Shown in pieces: positions 21,950 to 33,824 of a DNA stretch of 56,856 bases. The stretch lies in assembly GCA_900095095.1 (NCBI GenBank), contig FMBT01000182.1, positions 1 through 56,856 on the forward strand, in the 5' to 3' direction. The translations under genes and the position numbers were made by a program. This DNA comes from Fragilariopsis cylindrus CCMP1102. Taxonomy: Eukaryota > Bacillariophyta > Bacillariophyceae > Bacillariales > Bacillariaceae. Every line of letters begins with the position of its first letter. The stretch's first letter is position 1. The notes beneath the pieces are model-generated. The model searched no databases. It was not told the origin of the DNA and saw nothing but the letters and a program-made list of their open reading frames with translations.

Positions 21950-22521
21950 GGTTGTATTGAGATATTGAGAGAATTGTTATCAAGTTTGAAGATGATATGT
22001 GGTGATTAGACGGCTACTAGGAGCATTTGTTTTGTCCGATAATGTTCTACTTTTCGATGTCCAATTCGATTATTCGAGATTTTAGATCGGATCTGTAAAA
22101 TTGATCAAACTTTCATCTCTCACAGGAGCACAGCAATTGTTACATTTTTCGGTGGTGTTCGCGACGTCTCGTCCGTACGTTAACCGTGTGACTTTTTTCC
22201 TTGCAGGGCCACGCAGAAAATTGAGGAATGAATTCGTAGTTCGCGGGGAAAAAACGCCACGTCATTCAAATTCACTTATGGTTTTACGAATGGGAATGAG
22301 TTCGTCCTGATGGCTTTTTCTATCACATCAAACCGTTGAGAGATGTGTCAAAGATCGATGTCGAACAGATGCGAGTGATATGACAATCTGTGCATATCTA
22401 ACGTTATCTATCTACACCAAAAAGTTTTTTATTCAGCTTCGACACATTTACATTCACAATATAATCTGTAATAGTATAATACATGGAAAAAGAAGGAAAC
22501 AAATAAACGATTATAAGTATA
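21950..22521. other. Divergent promoter region, KRI1 / phosphoglycerate mutase
   Basis: Separates the - strand KRI1 start from the + strand mutase start. No coding signal is seen. Short open frames here lack any motif. Confidence 0.55.
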
Positions 22522-23777
22522 ATGAAAGCGACAGCATTTTGTACTGCAACAGCAGTCGGTAGCTACATATACCGAAATATTGCTAAAAACGCTACAATTA
22601 AAAGTAGTAGTAGTACTCATAGTACTTGTAAGAAGATGTCATCATCATTGGCATTAGGTTATCAAGAAATCCAAAATCAACCAGCACAGAAAAACCAGGA
22701 ACAGCAACGGGAATTTACTAGTATCAATGCACAATCGCCGTACAATTTATGTTTCTTACGTCACGGTCAAAGTACATGGAATCGTGATAATAGATTTATT
22801 GGTTGGACAGATACACCCTTGACTGATGATGGCGTCTTGGAGGCACGAGTGGCAGGTAAAATGCTTAAAAATAGTGGTATACTATTTGATGAAGTCCATA
22901 CCTCACTCCTTCGTAGATGTATCAGAACGACTAATCTTGTTTTAATGGAAATGGAACAGGAATATATTCCAGTACATAAGGTGAGATAACAACGAAACTG
23001 CATCTTGTGCTTCTTTTTTCTCTCTTTCTTGTCGTGACAGTAAAAAATTTCCTACGTCTATTCTAAACATTTTACTTCTATCTGCTTGTATTGTATTATT
23101 AATTATATTAGCACTGGAGATTAAATGAACGTAATTATGGTGAACTAGTTGGTTTGAATAAAAAAGAAACTGTTAAGATTCATGGCACAGACCAGGTAAA
23201 AAGATGGAGAAGATCATACGATGAGCCTCCACCTCCTATGTGCAATCGACATCAGTATCATCCAGCTAAGGATCCAAGGTATCGTCACATGAAAGATCTA
23301 ATCCCGAAATCAGAATCACTCCAGGATACTAAAGCACGATCTAGAGTATATTGGGATGATATTATTGCACCCGAACTTCGAGCTGGTAAAACATTACTAA
23401 TCGTTGGTCATGAGAATAATTTACGTTCACTTATTATGAGACTTGAGGGTATCTCAAAAGAGGATGTTATAAATCTATGTCTGCCCCGAGCTGTGCCATT
23501 GGCATATAGGTTAGATGAGAATTTAAAACCACTTGATCGTCCAGATGGAAAATTAGATGAAGCAACTGGGTTTTTAAGAGGAGAATGGTTGGGTGGTGAT
23601 CAAGCAGTATCAGATATATTAGAAAGAGATCATAAACAGGTCTACGATACTACCATAACCAAAAATATGGAAACTTGCGACGTTGACAAAAGCAGATGGA
23701 GAGATTGGATGAATCTTGTCGTTGGAGAAGCTGATCCAGCAGCCAAAGCTGCTAGTGATTGTCGAACAAAAAATTAA
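22522..23777 (+). CDS. PGAM: Phosphoglycerate mutase, 2,3-BPG-dependent type
   Basis: Two exons, 22522-22980 and 23112-23777, are joined across a GTGAGA...ATTAG intron. The splice rebuilds the PVHKHWRLNERNYG motif and gives 373 residues. Other landmarks: CFLRHGQSTWNRDNRFIGWT with the phosphohistidine RHG, DTPLTDDG, RCIRTTNL, DRGRYD-type DPRYRHMKDLIPKSESLQDT, and TLLIVGHENNLRSLIMRLEG with the second catalytic His. The enzyme interconverts 3- and 2-phosphoglycerate in glycolysis. A 60-residue N-terminal extension rich in Ser, Lys and Thr without strong acidity might be an organelle signal. In diatoms lower glycolysis also occurs in mitochondria. The internal Met at the MSSSLALGY position is an alternative cytosolic start. 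Confidence 0.93.
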
Positions 23778-24093
23778 GTCGTATAAAGAAGAATGCACAA
23801 TATGAAGATTATTTCGTACAGAAATTAGGTCAACAACAACCACATAAACTCGCCGCGCTAGATACATACAATACACAAACAGTTTGACAATACAAATATA
23901 CTTTCACCACCCTGTAAGATATGTAACATAAACAAAAGAAGAAAAGAAGCATAAAGATACTAGACATATATATATATATATTATCCACTGATAACCGTAG
24001 GTATATATCTTCTATTTTAGTCTCTGAAGCAATCATTATGTAAATCAATATAGATTTCATTTTATCGTTATGTACAATTGTACTAATTACTTA
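23778..24093. other. Intergenic region, convergent 3' ends
   Basis: AT-rich, with a short TA run near 23968. No gene is seen. Confidence 0.55.
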
Positions 24094-26540
24094 TTAATTT
24101 TCAGAAAATGGTGGAATATCTGTCGCCCAACCAGGCGTTTCTGGTAGCTCTCTGTATGCATCTTGAAGACGTTTCGTAATCTCACCCCTTAATCCTGTGC
24201 CAATGACCCGTCCATCTATTTTCGTTACCGGTGTCAGCTCACCCATCGTACCCGTTGTGAATACCTCATCAGCAGCATGGAATTCGGACAGACTAACTCT
24301 TCTTACTTCACACGGTATACCCAAATCTTTAGCAAGCACTATTACTGTACTACGGGTGACCCCAGGTAGGCAATGATCTCCATGCGGAGTCAACAAAATG
24401 CCTTCATCGTCGACCATGAAAATGTTAGTTGCATTCGTCTCACTGACAAATCCATCAACATCTAACATGATAGCATCCGCCACGCCTGCAAGATTGGCTT
24501 GCATTTTTGGTAAAATATTGTTTATCATATTATTATGATGGATTTTGGAATCACATGTAGCAGGAGAATTGCGTCGCGTCGATGCAGTAATTAATGCGAT
24601 CCCTTTTGTGTTGTCGTAAGTTGTCGCTCCCTGTTTTTTTTTTAAGTTCATTGAGACGATGTAAAATGAGCGTTAGAAAAAAAGTGTGTACAAAACAAAT
24701 TGGACAAAGTAGAACATCAATCGATGTCGGCAATTGTTGACGTCACGAACCTCTGTGGGCTTCCACTCAGCAAGAACAATTAATGTAGTGCCGAAGACGT
24801 TGAACTTTGGATTCATGCTAGAGGTACACTTCTCTCCACGGGTTAGGGTCAATCGCATATGAGCATCATTTCTCATACCATTTGCCGCCAAGGTAAGAAA
24901 TATTGCTTCCTTCACTTGATCTTTCGTGTGAACATTTTCAAAGCCCAAAGCCTTAGCAGATCGGAAAAGCCTACGCAAATGCTTGTCAAGGGAAAGAATT
25001 TTTCCTCTGTAGACTAAAAGAAACGATCATAATAAAATCGAAGTATATAGAATTATGGTCAGAATTACGTGATCATAAATGAATGAGAAAGGATTCAATA
25101 CGTCATCATCATCCCTCATCAAATGCCCTCTAGAATCGACATACCTCTTAATCCCTCCCAAGCACCATCTCCTCCTTGCACAGATGAATCCCAAGGACTT
25201 ACACCAGCCATAGACCGGGGTAGTAGACGACCGCGCTTGGGAGCTCCGATCCATACAAGTAAGTTTTCATTACGTGGATCCTCGTATATTTCAATGGGAG
25301 GAGGACCACGTTGCTGATACGATTGCGTTAATTGAGATAAGAAGAGATAGGCAGGTAATGAAATCTGTAATGCAGGCATCAGTACTGGATTCAATGTACG
25401 ATACTTTTTCGTTCGTTGCGTATTTTGAGATGATGGTAACCTCCATCCATCAGACTCGTGAACGCTATGGTACCACCACTTTGCCCACGGACCGTCACAT
25501 TTGTGCTCCCCACTTTTCCAAGAGAGCATAGATTCGCTGTATTCTATCGATAGCATTGACATAAGTAGGAAAGCATGTTTTTTGGATCGTTAGCAAGTTC
25601 ATTTGAATCTACCACCATGGGCTTAACCCCATTGAGCTTACTCTCCAATTTACTATATATCGCAAGCAATGAGCAAATACCCAGTTCATCTGATGTTGGG
25701 TTGTCGCCATGTACATCTTTATTTGCCCCCCAAGCTGAAAGTACTTCGACAGGATCTCTGATAAGGAGCATATGACGATGGATCAATTCCACATCTTCCA
25801 GCTGGTATTCGCTGTCAAAATGGTAAAGAAAAGAATGCTGAATGACAATACGATGACGAATAATAAAACAAAAAAGGAACGATAAATAAGAATTTGATTT
25901 TTGTTGTATAGCTGCTCACTTGGAATACTTTGGTGCAAAATCAAATCATACCTTCGCCATATGTTTACAAAAGATCACGCCACCTGCTTTTAGCTTAGCA
26001 GATCCCATAGCATCCTTTCCTGAAGAGATAAAAGTTCTCTTTCCATTGCTCAGGATCTGAATCATGATCCTGAGGCGGGATTCCTTCAATCATCTCTTTC
26101 ATGTATGAACGAGTAACGACATCTTTTTTCTTTATGAGGTATTCTCTAAAGTAATGAAATAATAAAAATTCAAAACAGCAGATAAATACATTGAATTAGC
26201 ATTCCGGATATGTAATACAATGTAATTAGCATCGATAACGACAACAATAAATCACTTACCTGTACAGACTGTAGAATTTTAATATCCATTCAAGGATGGA
26301 AAGAAAAAAATAATGAGTGCAACAATTAAAGAGAAAAAATATTTAGATCAACAGTAGCGGAAAAGGGGAGATATATGTTATTAACATTAACAATGTATAA
26401 ATAACAAAAAAAAATCCTTACGGTTCATCAATTGCTACGCAGACGTCTCCGAGTCCTTCAAAGGAGTAAAGTAAGGCAGTCGAACGGCTCCGAGGTGCAG
26501 ACCAGCAGTGAATGACGTGAACAGTTTTCGGCTTGTTCAT
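24094..26540 (-). CDS. Sulfotransferase-like / class-IV aminotransferase fusion
   Basis: Six exons: 26422-26540, 26260-26268, 25952-26145, 25145-25837, 24751-25013 and 24094-24630. The total is 606 codons if single bases are restored near 26041, 26005 and 25556. The N-terminal half resembles a P-loop sulfotransferase: VIHCWSAPRSRSTALLYSFE, DEPLY, FCKHMAK, LLIRDPVEVLSAW. The C-terminal half is a fold-type IV PLP enzyme like branched-chain or D-amino-acid aminotransferases: WEGLR, LTLTRG, the Lys-containing KIHHNNMINN block, DGFVSETNATNIF, TTGTMGELTPV. The same order occurs in plant proteins annotated branched-chain aminotransferase-like 1/2, whose substrate is not settled to my knowledge. No plastid signal is seen. 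The exon borders are supported by family continuity and matching phases. Confidence 0.88.
26260..26268 (-). other. 9-nt micro-exon of the aminotransferase fusion
   Basis: On the - strand the sequence reads ...CTACAG|TCTGTACAG|GTAAGT. The nine bases join the CC left by exon 1 and the AG taken up by exon 3 to give DEP-LY-REYL. Without this exon the conserved DEPLY motif of the family is lost and the frame breaks. Confidence 0.85.
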
Positions 26541-27816
26541 CGTGTAAAATAAATGAAACGCTGAAAGTTGATCAAATATATTCTTTGTCTACGGTCGTTT
26601 TCAAATTCGGGTACCTCTCTGGAACCTTCTCTTTCTTTCCCTACAAGCTAGTTTTATTCCTTCGGGTTGTAAAGATGGAAAGATAGGAAAATAAACACAA
26701 ATAAGAATTTCGCGAAAATGATGCCTTTTTGAATGAATCGAATACAGTATCAATCATTGATGCCGAATGCCGATTGAATGAGATTTAGGATTTGGATCAT
26801 ACGAATAAATCATGTGCTTGCCATATCATACAATGATACCTATTAGACATATGAATTGAGCGTCGAACAACTACTGCCACGTCATCCTGGCCTGCCATAC
26901 GCACGCTTTACGCGTAAAGAATCTTACTATCTATACACGACTCGGAAAAAGAATTCTTAATATTCTCATTGAAAAATGAGCAGCTTTCTCAGAACTTTAA
27001 TGTACGGACAATACAAAACACAAGTTCCAAATTCCAAATTCTACAGTGTTGTATACAAAGCCTCACAAAAACAACTTATCACACTCAAGTCTAAAGACGA
27101 CAACACAATCATAATCTCTATCGGATCGGATCGGATCGAATTTCCCCTAAAGGTAGGTCAAAGATCAACGAGAAAGCTCCAATAATAAATTATCGTTTCA
27201 GAGTTTTTTCTTCTTCGGAAGTCGTCATTAGACATACTGTATTGCAGTGCATTCGTGAGGTGAAATGGAATGGGAAATTTGGGTTTCGACAAGGAAAAAG
27301 AAAGAGTCCATTTCAGTATTCAATAATCGAGACAACATACCGAAAATCAATCGATTCATTCATTCATTCTCTCTTCCGATTTTTGATTCCAAGCAACATC
27401 ATTAATCTAGTGTTTTACTCTACAAAATACGATATCAACACGGCGAAACATCATTCGGAAGAGAGAAGTAATAAATTAAATTATATTGCTCAGCTCAACA
27501 ACGGCATTTAGTTTTATTTATTGTTTCGTCTACTCGACTCACATCGTCTGGTCAAAAAATAAATAAAGTCATCGTTCTCATAGCAATTCGTGTGGCTGCG
27601 TGCGCGCGGTCTTCAATGGCATTTAATTATATTATGATGTCGATCTGGTCGTAAAAGTACGCGCATCACAACATATTAGACTTCGCCATGAAAAAAGAAA
27701 ATATTATCTTCTTACTTTTTCTTTTTTCCCCTTCAAACAACACAACACTGCATTGTTCTCTATTTCATCTACCTTTTCTTGGCACCCATTATTTTTGTCG
27801 TCGTCAGAAGCGAAAA
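26541..27816. other. Divergent promoter region, aminotransferase fusion / SPX gene
   Basis: A 1.3-kb gap. Open frames at 26976-27185 and 27242-27511 (69 and 89 codons) have no recognisable motif, and I do not call them genes. A GGATC word repeats three times near 27123. The frame of the SPX gene is open upstream to 27688, but its extra residues are not SPX-like. Confidence 0.5.
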
Positions 27817-29264
27817 ATGAAGTTTGGAAAGACTCTTGCGGAGCGAACCTTGAAAGAGTGGCGATTTTACTATGTTGACTACAAAGAACTGAAGAAGACT
27901 ATCAAGAAAGCAAAAGGACTTTCCATTCCAAAAGAGGAATTGCGAACCTCATTCGATGCAATTATTGATAATTCTGAGGAGAAACTCAGCCAATTCTATC
28001 ACGATAAATTGAGTTGGGCTACGAGCTACATTACTACTCTGGAGAAACGAGTCGAAGATTTGCGTGAATCTGCATCGGAACCAGGATCGCCTACGTCGAG
28101 TTTGAGCTCCGATGCGTCCGCATTTTCTATCGATTTTGACACCTTGTCGGGTTCGAGTCCAACTGGAATCGCCGACAATCTTCAGATACGACTAGATAAA
28201 TTGTCTATGAATGAAAAAAGAAACGGAGATGGAGCCTATCTAAAGGATGCATACCGACGAATGGGTGCATCGAAGCATTTTCAAGACTATATTTATGCCA
28301 AAAAATCGTTGGTCACATTTGCACGTGAAATTGATTTACTTCTTGAATTCTTGGAGATTAATAAAACGGCCTTCTACAAAATTCTGAAAAAATTCGGCAA
28401 ACATACTGGGTTCAATCTTCTAGAGGAACGTCTTGAGAAGATTCTCGAAAGAAACGCATTTCTCAATGGAGTTGATCTACGCAACTTGAAAAACACGGTT
28501 CAAAAATATATTGATGAGATTTCTCAGCTCAAGCCACGACTCCCCAATGGATGGGAAAATCGCAAGGTATACACTATCGGTTGCTTTGATTTATTCCATC
28601 GAGGACATCAAAATGTCCTTCTTTCTTTGAGAGAATTTGGAGCTTATGTCATTGTAGGAATCCACGACGACAACAGCTATTTTCAACTCAAAAATAAATA
28701 CACCATCGACAACATTGATACTCGCATGAAGAATCTCAAACCATTTGCTGACCAAATTTACGTCATTCCGTCGACGGACCCACTGCAATACATCCAATCT
28801 ATGGTATCTGATCAGGACATTGCTAACGGATCCTGCTGCTATGCTAGAGGAGACGATATGCTTAATTTCCCATCACGTGGTAAGTTTTACATTATTTATT
28901 GCTGTACTGTGTACCTTGATTTATTTATTGTCCTATTAATTTTGATTTCTGTGGTTAAAACACATGTCTCATGAACGAATTATGTTTTATCTCTGTTTCT
29001 TTCGATCTAAAAAACAAAATGGCAGAGTGGGTTGAGTCGGTCATGCCGGTCCATTTTGTTCCGAGAACTGAGGCATGTAGCTCCACTCTCATTAGAACAA
29101 TCTATCATGCAGACAGTGATGAAATTCGTCAAAAGGCTGCGTTTGCGAAGACAAGATACGATGGAAAGCCAATTGACGAAAACGGAAATGTGTTAAGCTC
29201 CACGTTTGACTATTGTATCATCTATTTTTCTTTCATTCTTTTTGCGTGTATTTTATTGGATTAA
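27817..29264 (+). CDS. SPX domain fused to cytidylyltransferase domain
   Basis: Exons 27817-28879 and 29026-29264 give 433 residues. The splice rebuilds SREWVESVMPVHFVPRTE. The start is set at 27817 because SPX domains begin MKFGK; the 43 upstream codons are not family-like. The SPX domain covers residues 1-225. It has the basic patch YVDYKELKKTIKKAK and the second helix NKTAFYKILKKFGKHTGFNL, which in known SPX domains bind inositol pyrophosphates. A cytidylyltransferase fold (about 250-400) follows, with YTIGCFDLFHRGH (HxGH catalytic motif) and RTEACSSTLIR matching the RTEGISTS-type motif. Related enzymes make CDP-choline or CDP-ethanolamine. The last 19 residues are hydrophobic (a possible tail anchor), unless a further intron removes them. 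Inferred role: phosphate-tuned phospholipid synthesis. Confidence 0.87.
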
Positions 29265-29406
29265 TGTTACCCAAAGATAATCTTATAAGCGTGTACTCTT
29301 TATTATTTTTATTTAACCTAGTTTATTTTTAGTTTACCTAGTTTATGGTTTAGATCACACCATTTATTCAACAAGTATAGATATTAAATAAATCAATAGT
29401 GTAGAA

Positions 29407-31826
29407 CTATGCAAGTAATCGGTTCTTGGCTTGGTTAATACCTCTTCGTCCTGCTTTCGTATATTCTCGTCTGAGATTTTTCTGTCCATGCCTCATCCAT
29501 TCGCTAGGACTATTGCCAACCATTTCAATTAGACCAATTGCACTCTCAATTCCTTTCTTTCTACACTGAGATCTTAGCTTCGACAAGTATGCTTCACTTG
29601 GTGCAGCACCATGCTTAGCGATGCATTCCTTCAAAAACAATACAGCGGATCCTACCTGTTCGTGCCTACTATAGTATTGAATAAGAGATCCATAACTTGC
29701 GATATCCAAATATCGACCATCTTCTTCAATTTTTTCCTTGAATTCTAGTGCTCGAGTTAGCCGTTTATTTGCAATAAGCATCTGAAGGACCAATCGATCG
29801 CTGTATGCAGAGGGTGTCTAAAAGAAGCAATCAAAAGAAAAGAAATAAGTCAGGTAAATCGTTTCGTTTCATATGCACATATATATCCATATTTCATTGT
29901 AGCTGTACTTACTAGCTTGTGTTTCGCAAAATGGTCTGCATGATGTTCGAGAGCTTCGTTGAGAGACCCAGAGTTCGCTTTCACTTGTAACATTGAATTG
30001 AGTAGGGCCGAATCCACCAGGCCATCTTCAGTTGCTTTGATCAATGCAAAATCCGCATTTTTCTTGTTATTCCTCTTCAGCCACCCCGACGATAATGTGT
30101 CGGGCATCGTTTCTCTGAGAATAGGTACAAGTTTCAGCATTGATGGATATCCTAACGTTTCTTCGTAAGCATCAACAATCTTCTTCAATCGACTAAGAGG
30201 CATACCAGGAAGGGCACTCTGTAGATCTTCTATTTTTGAGAGTTGTGCGGGGTCAATATTAGCTAGAAAAGCCTTCGAAACTTTATCTTCCGGGAAAACC
30301 AAATTCTTGTTCTCGTTAGTTGTAAGTTCATTACCACCGACTTTGTCATACGAAGCAATATCACGTTTGTTCTCATTGGAATCGTCGACGTGTTCATTCT
30401 GCATCATATCAAAAAGTTCTTGGACCTGAACGTCATTCAGATCAAATTTTTCATCATTATCTTCTGATTGTTTCTTCAATTCTGCAAGAAACTGGTCGTA
30501 TTCTTCTGGAATAGACGGCCCGTTTTCGTCGTCGTCTTCATCGTCATCTGATTCCAAAAATTCATCATGCATCATGTCAAACAATTCTCGAGCTTCTACT
30601 TCACTCAAATCGAACTTTTCGCCGTTTTTGGTAGCCTCGTCTTTGAGTTCAGATAGAAATTTTTCAAACATTTCCGATTGGGTGTATTGAGGTACGGAGT
30701 CTTCCTGTTGTTCGTCATAATTATATCTGATGTTTGATATTCAAGAAGATTCTGGAGCGGCTCGTTATCGTCCGAGAATAAATCATCGTCGCCGACCAAA
30801 GTACCATTCTCGTCATTCCAGCCGGTTGACTCTCTTCTTCTTCAATATCATCTTCTTCTTCAAGATCATCTCTAGTAATCAAATCTTCGTCGTCTATATA
30901 AAGACCACGAAACTTCTTTCTTTTTCCAGGTTTTAGCTCTTCGTAATTGTCGTTTTCGTCCAGTCGACGAAGGGCACCAATGCCAACTTTCGTACTGCTT
31001 ACTCCTGGTACGCTTGTATCAACATAGCTGGGTTCCCAGCGGGTGGTAATCAAGCGTAATGAATTTTCATCAAGAGATCCCAGATTTTCTCTCCCTGCCC
31101 ACATAGTACCTATCCCGTTCTTGTTCATGGCCTGTGCGCAAGAATGCATCAATGCTGAAATCACTCTTGTATCTTTTCCGTATTCCCTTTCAGTAAATGT
31201 CGAGATGTCCTTATTGTTATTATATGACTTATTTGACTTATCTCCGATTGCTAATTTTGAGTCGATATTAGTCGTCGTCATCGCAGTCGTCCTTTCGCCA
31301 GATTCCAGCTCTTCTTGTACGTTTAACAGATGCAAATCATCAGCGTGGTCTTCAAATTTTTCCTGTCTTGATCCTCCGATCGTCCGAAGATGATCCATTT
31401 TCCGTACTTCTGACGCAAGGAGTACTGCCTTGGTAGTTGCTGAATCTCCTGCGGCTGCCGTACAGAGCATCAAAGCCGAGATAAAACCATCATCATGTTC
31501 AACTTCTGCAACTTCAGCTAGAATAACAATTTGCCGTGCCATTTTCCCATGATGGGCGGCAGTCTTTTCTCTCAGCATGTCTCTTCGTGACGATCCTCGC
31601 TCAAACCGAATGGCCGTCTCATGACTTCTAGCAACCGATCGAAGAGCAGCCGAGAAACAAAGAGTAGTTGGTTTCACTTCAAAGCGTTCCATATCTTCTA
31701 ATAGCCCAATGGCTCGTTCCGGTTGACCCCGTGCTGCACATAGTCGAAGCATGGCTCCGTATGCCATGACTTCGTGAGTAAAACATTAGCAAGTGTAAGT
31801 TTCGTGTTGTAAGACGAAATGTTTAA

Positions 31827-31869
<43 letters not shown>

Positions 31870-32765
31870 CAGATACAGAATATACAAGATTTGGTCATCA
31901 CTGAACAAATCATGACTTACCATCGGGTTCAATCCCAACAATACGCATCTGCTGCCAATGCTTCCAGCCGAAGGCCCCGGCCTTAGCTCTGACAGCGTGG
32001 GGTATCCGGCCATCATGGCAAATCTTGTAACATGCCGCTAAGAGTGAAGTATACGCAGGCTGTGTCGGCGCATGTCCTCCATCAGATGCCATCTCCTTCA
32101 AGACTTCACCACAACCTTCGAAGTCTCCCAATTTAGCATGGATCTGATATTTTAAGAAATGTGAAAGGAGATATTAGATAGTACATTAGTCAGAATCGCG
32201 TACGTATAGCAGCAACAAAAAAAGCAGCTCGTTCGTTTGAAAAATATAAACAATACAAGCTTATATATATATAAATATATATATATGTATATATATATGT
32301 ATATATATATATATATGACGTACATCTACTAGAATCGACCAGCTGTAGGAAGAAATTTCATGATTGTGATCTCGCATTAATTTGAATATTCTTCGACCTT
32401 CCTGGGGTGTTCGACAACATGTCAATAATGCCGTAAAGGAGTATTCACCAAAAGCAGTAGCAGGAACTTTTAAATCTTGCAACAAATGCTGCAGGCCCTT
32501 GACAATACCAATCGGTTTTTGTCGTGTACCATGACGATCTCGATGCGCCCGTAAGGTGTTTGAAATATCTCTATCCGTGGGAAGTGGAACAATAAGCTCT
32601 AAACTCGTCCCATCTTCCTCGTCGTGTTTGTTGTCAATGGAGCCTCGATATGCGTCCATCTGATCGGCGACTCGATTATAAAACCTGATTGTGTTATGAA
32701 AATATGAAGGGGGGTGAGAGAGAGAGAAAGAGAAAGAGTTAGATATCGTCGTGTCGTGTTAAAGT

Positions 32766-32803
<38 letters not shown>

Positions 32804-33359
32804 TGCTAAACCAAGATCGATGATATTTCTTATGATCTTACACTCTATGTCGATGACCTAGATAGACAGGTTCGGGTGTTGGTTGACTCGTCAAATGGCT
32901 GGTATTACCCATTAGGTCTTCTAATATGGCATCTTCGTATGTATATTCTTCTTCCTCTTGTACTGCTGGTAGTAAATTGTTAGCATCAGAAGTACCATGG
33001 GCCAATAGCTGTTGCCAACGATCTTGGGCCCATTGACGTCTCGGTCCTGCCTTGGACCCTGGTGGACTTTTTCGTGCTTCTTCGTCTGATTTACGTTTCA
33101 TTTTTCGATTGTATTCTCGTCGTTTTTTCTTTGTGGTAGGACGAGGTTTGTCAAACGCCGAAGCACGATCATGTCTACGGAATCGAAGTTGCTGACGATC
33201 GATATTTAATACTACATTATTTCGTTGAAATTGTTGATGGGCGCAGTTACTAGAGGTGGATGTCAAGTAAGAAAATTCCCTCCGATCTATTATTTTATTG
33301 TCAAATGCACGTCGTCGCAGCAACGATGATGTAGCCTGTGATAGGCAACGACGGTTCAT
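29407..33359 (-). CDS. Large PPR protein, probably mitochondrial
   Basis: Five exons: 32842-33359, 32324-32684, 31921-32143, 29913-31769 and 29407-29817. The total is 1,123 residues after restoring one base near 30822 and one near 30721. The N-terminus is basic and Arg/Ser-rich (MNRRCLSQATSSLLRRRAF), typical of a mitochondrial presequence. Pentatricopeptide-like helix pairs appear at SYSWSILVDIHAKLGDFEGC, AYTSLLAACYK, AYGAMLRLCAARGQPERA and again at the C-terminus (SYGSLIQYYSRHEQVGSA). The middle is acidic and carries two tandem copies of a 36-residue unit ending KFDLxxVxxxELFDMM. PPR proteins bind specific RNA in organelles. The target is unknown. Three introns contain AT microsatellites. 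Confidence 0.83.
31826..31865. repeat. CA/TA microsatellite in PPR gene intron 3
   Basis: A run of CA units is followed by TA units, inside the intron between exons 31921-32143 and 29913-31769. Confidence 0.85.
32263..32316. repeat. AT-rich microsatellite in PPR gene intron 2
   Basis: TA dinucleotides are interrupted by GTATA words, directly next to the donor side of exon 32324-32684. Confidence 0.85.
32771..32801. repeat. TA microsatellite in PPR gene intron 1
   Basis: About 15 TA units. A GA-rich tract (about 32716-32738) lies in the same intron. Confidence 0.85.
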
Positions 33360-33824
33360 ATTGTACTGCGGCCTATTTCTTTTTTATTTATTGCGTGAAT
33401 CGAATCAATCGGATTCGATGTTTGTTTTATGTTGTCAATGATTTTGTCAAAAGTCACATCCAGTGTCAATGATATTCTCAGCTTTACAGAGACGCCATTG
33501 CCGATATGTGATATTTGAATTTTGATTTACAGTATTTGAAAATGATTTGTGATTTAAGAAAGATTGATTGTTTTTATATTCAAATTAATTTTGTGGTGGG
33601 CATGATGGAAAAAGTTGGTAGGGACTGTTATTGAGTCAGTCCCGTTTCTTTTTTTTTCGCGGAAAAATTTAGTGTAAAAGTATGCATCGTGCGTTCAAGT
33701 TATTACAACAGTACAGGACACTTATTGCTACTACTGTAGTAAAGATGAAGGAGAGAGAGAAAGACAGGAGAGGAATAGGAAAGACACGTGGGAGTATTTT
33801 GTTTTTAGTTTTTGCTTTCAAATC
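33360..33824. other. Divergent promoter region, PPR gene / EAPP
   Basis: AT-rich, with a GAGAGAGAAAGA tract shortly before the EAPP start. No gene is seen. Confidence 0.55.

Noticed and set aside
26976..27511. Two small + strand open frames upstream of the SPX gene
   Set aside because: No motif, no signal peptide, ordinary length for chance frames in AT-rich DNA.
27688..27816. N-terminal extension of the SPX protein with a hydrophobic start
   Set aside because: SPX domains begin at MKFGK; the upstream residues are not conserved-looking, although they could encode a signal sequence if used.
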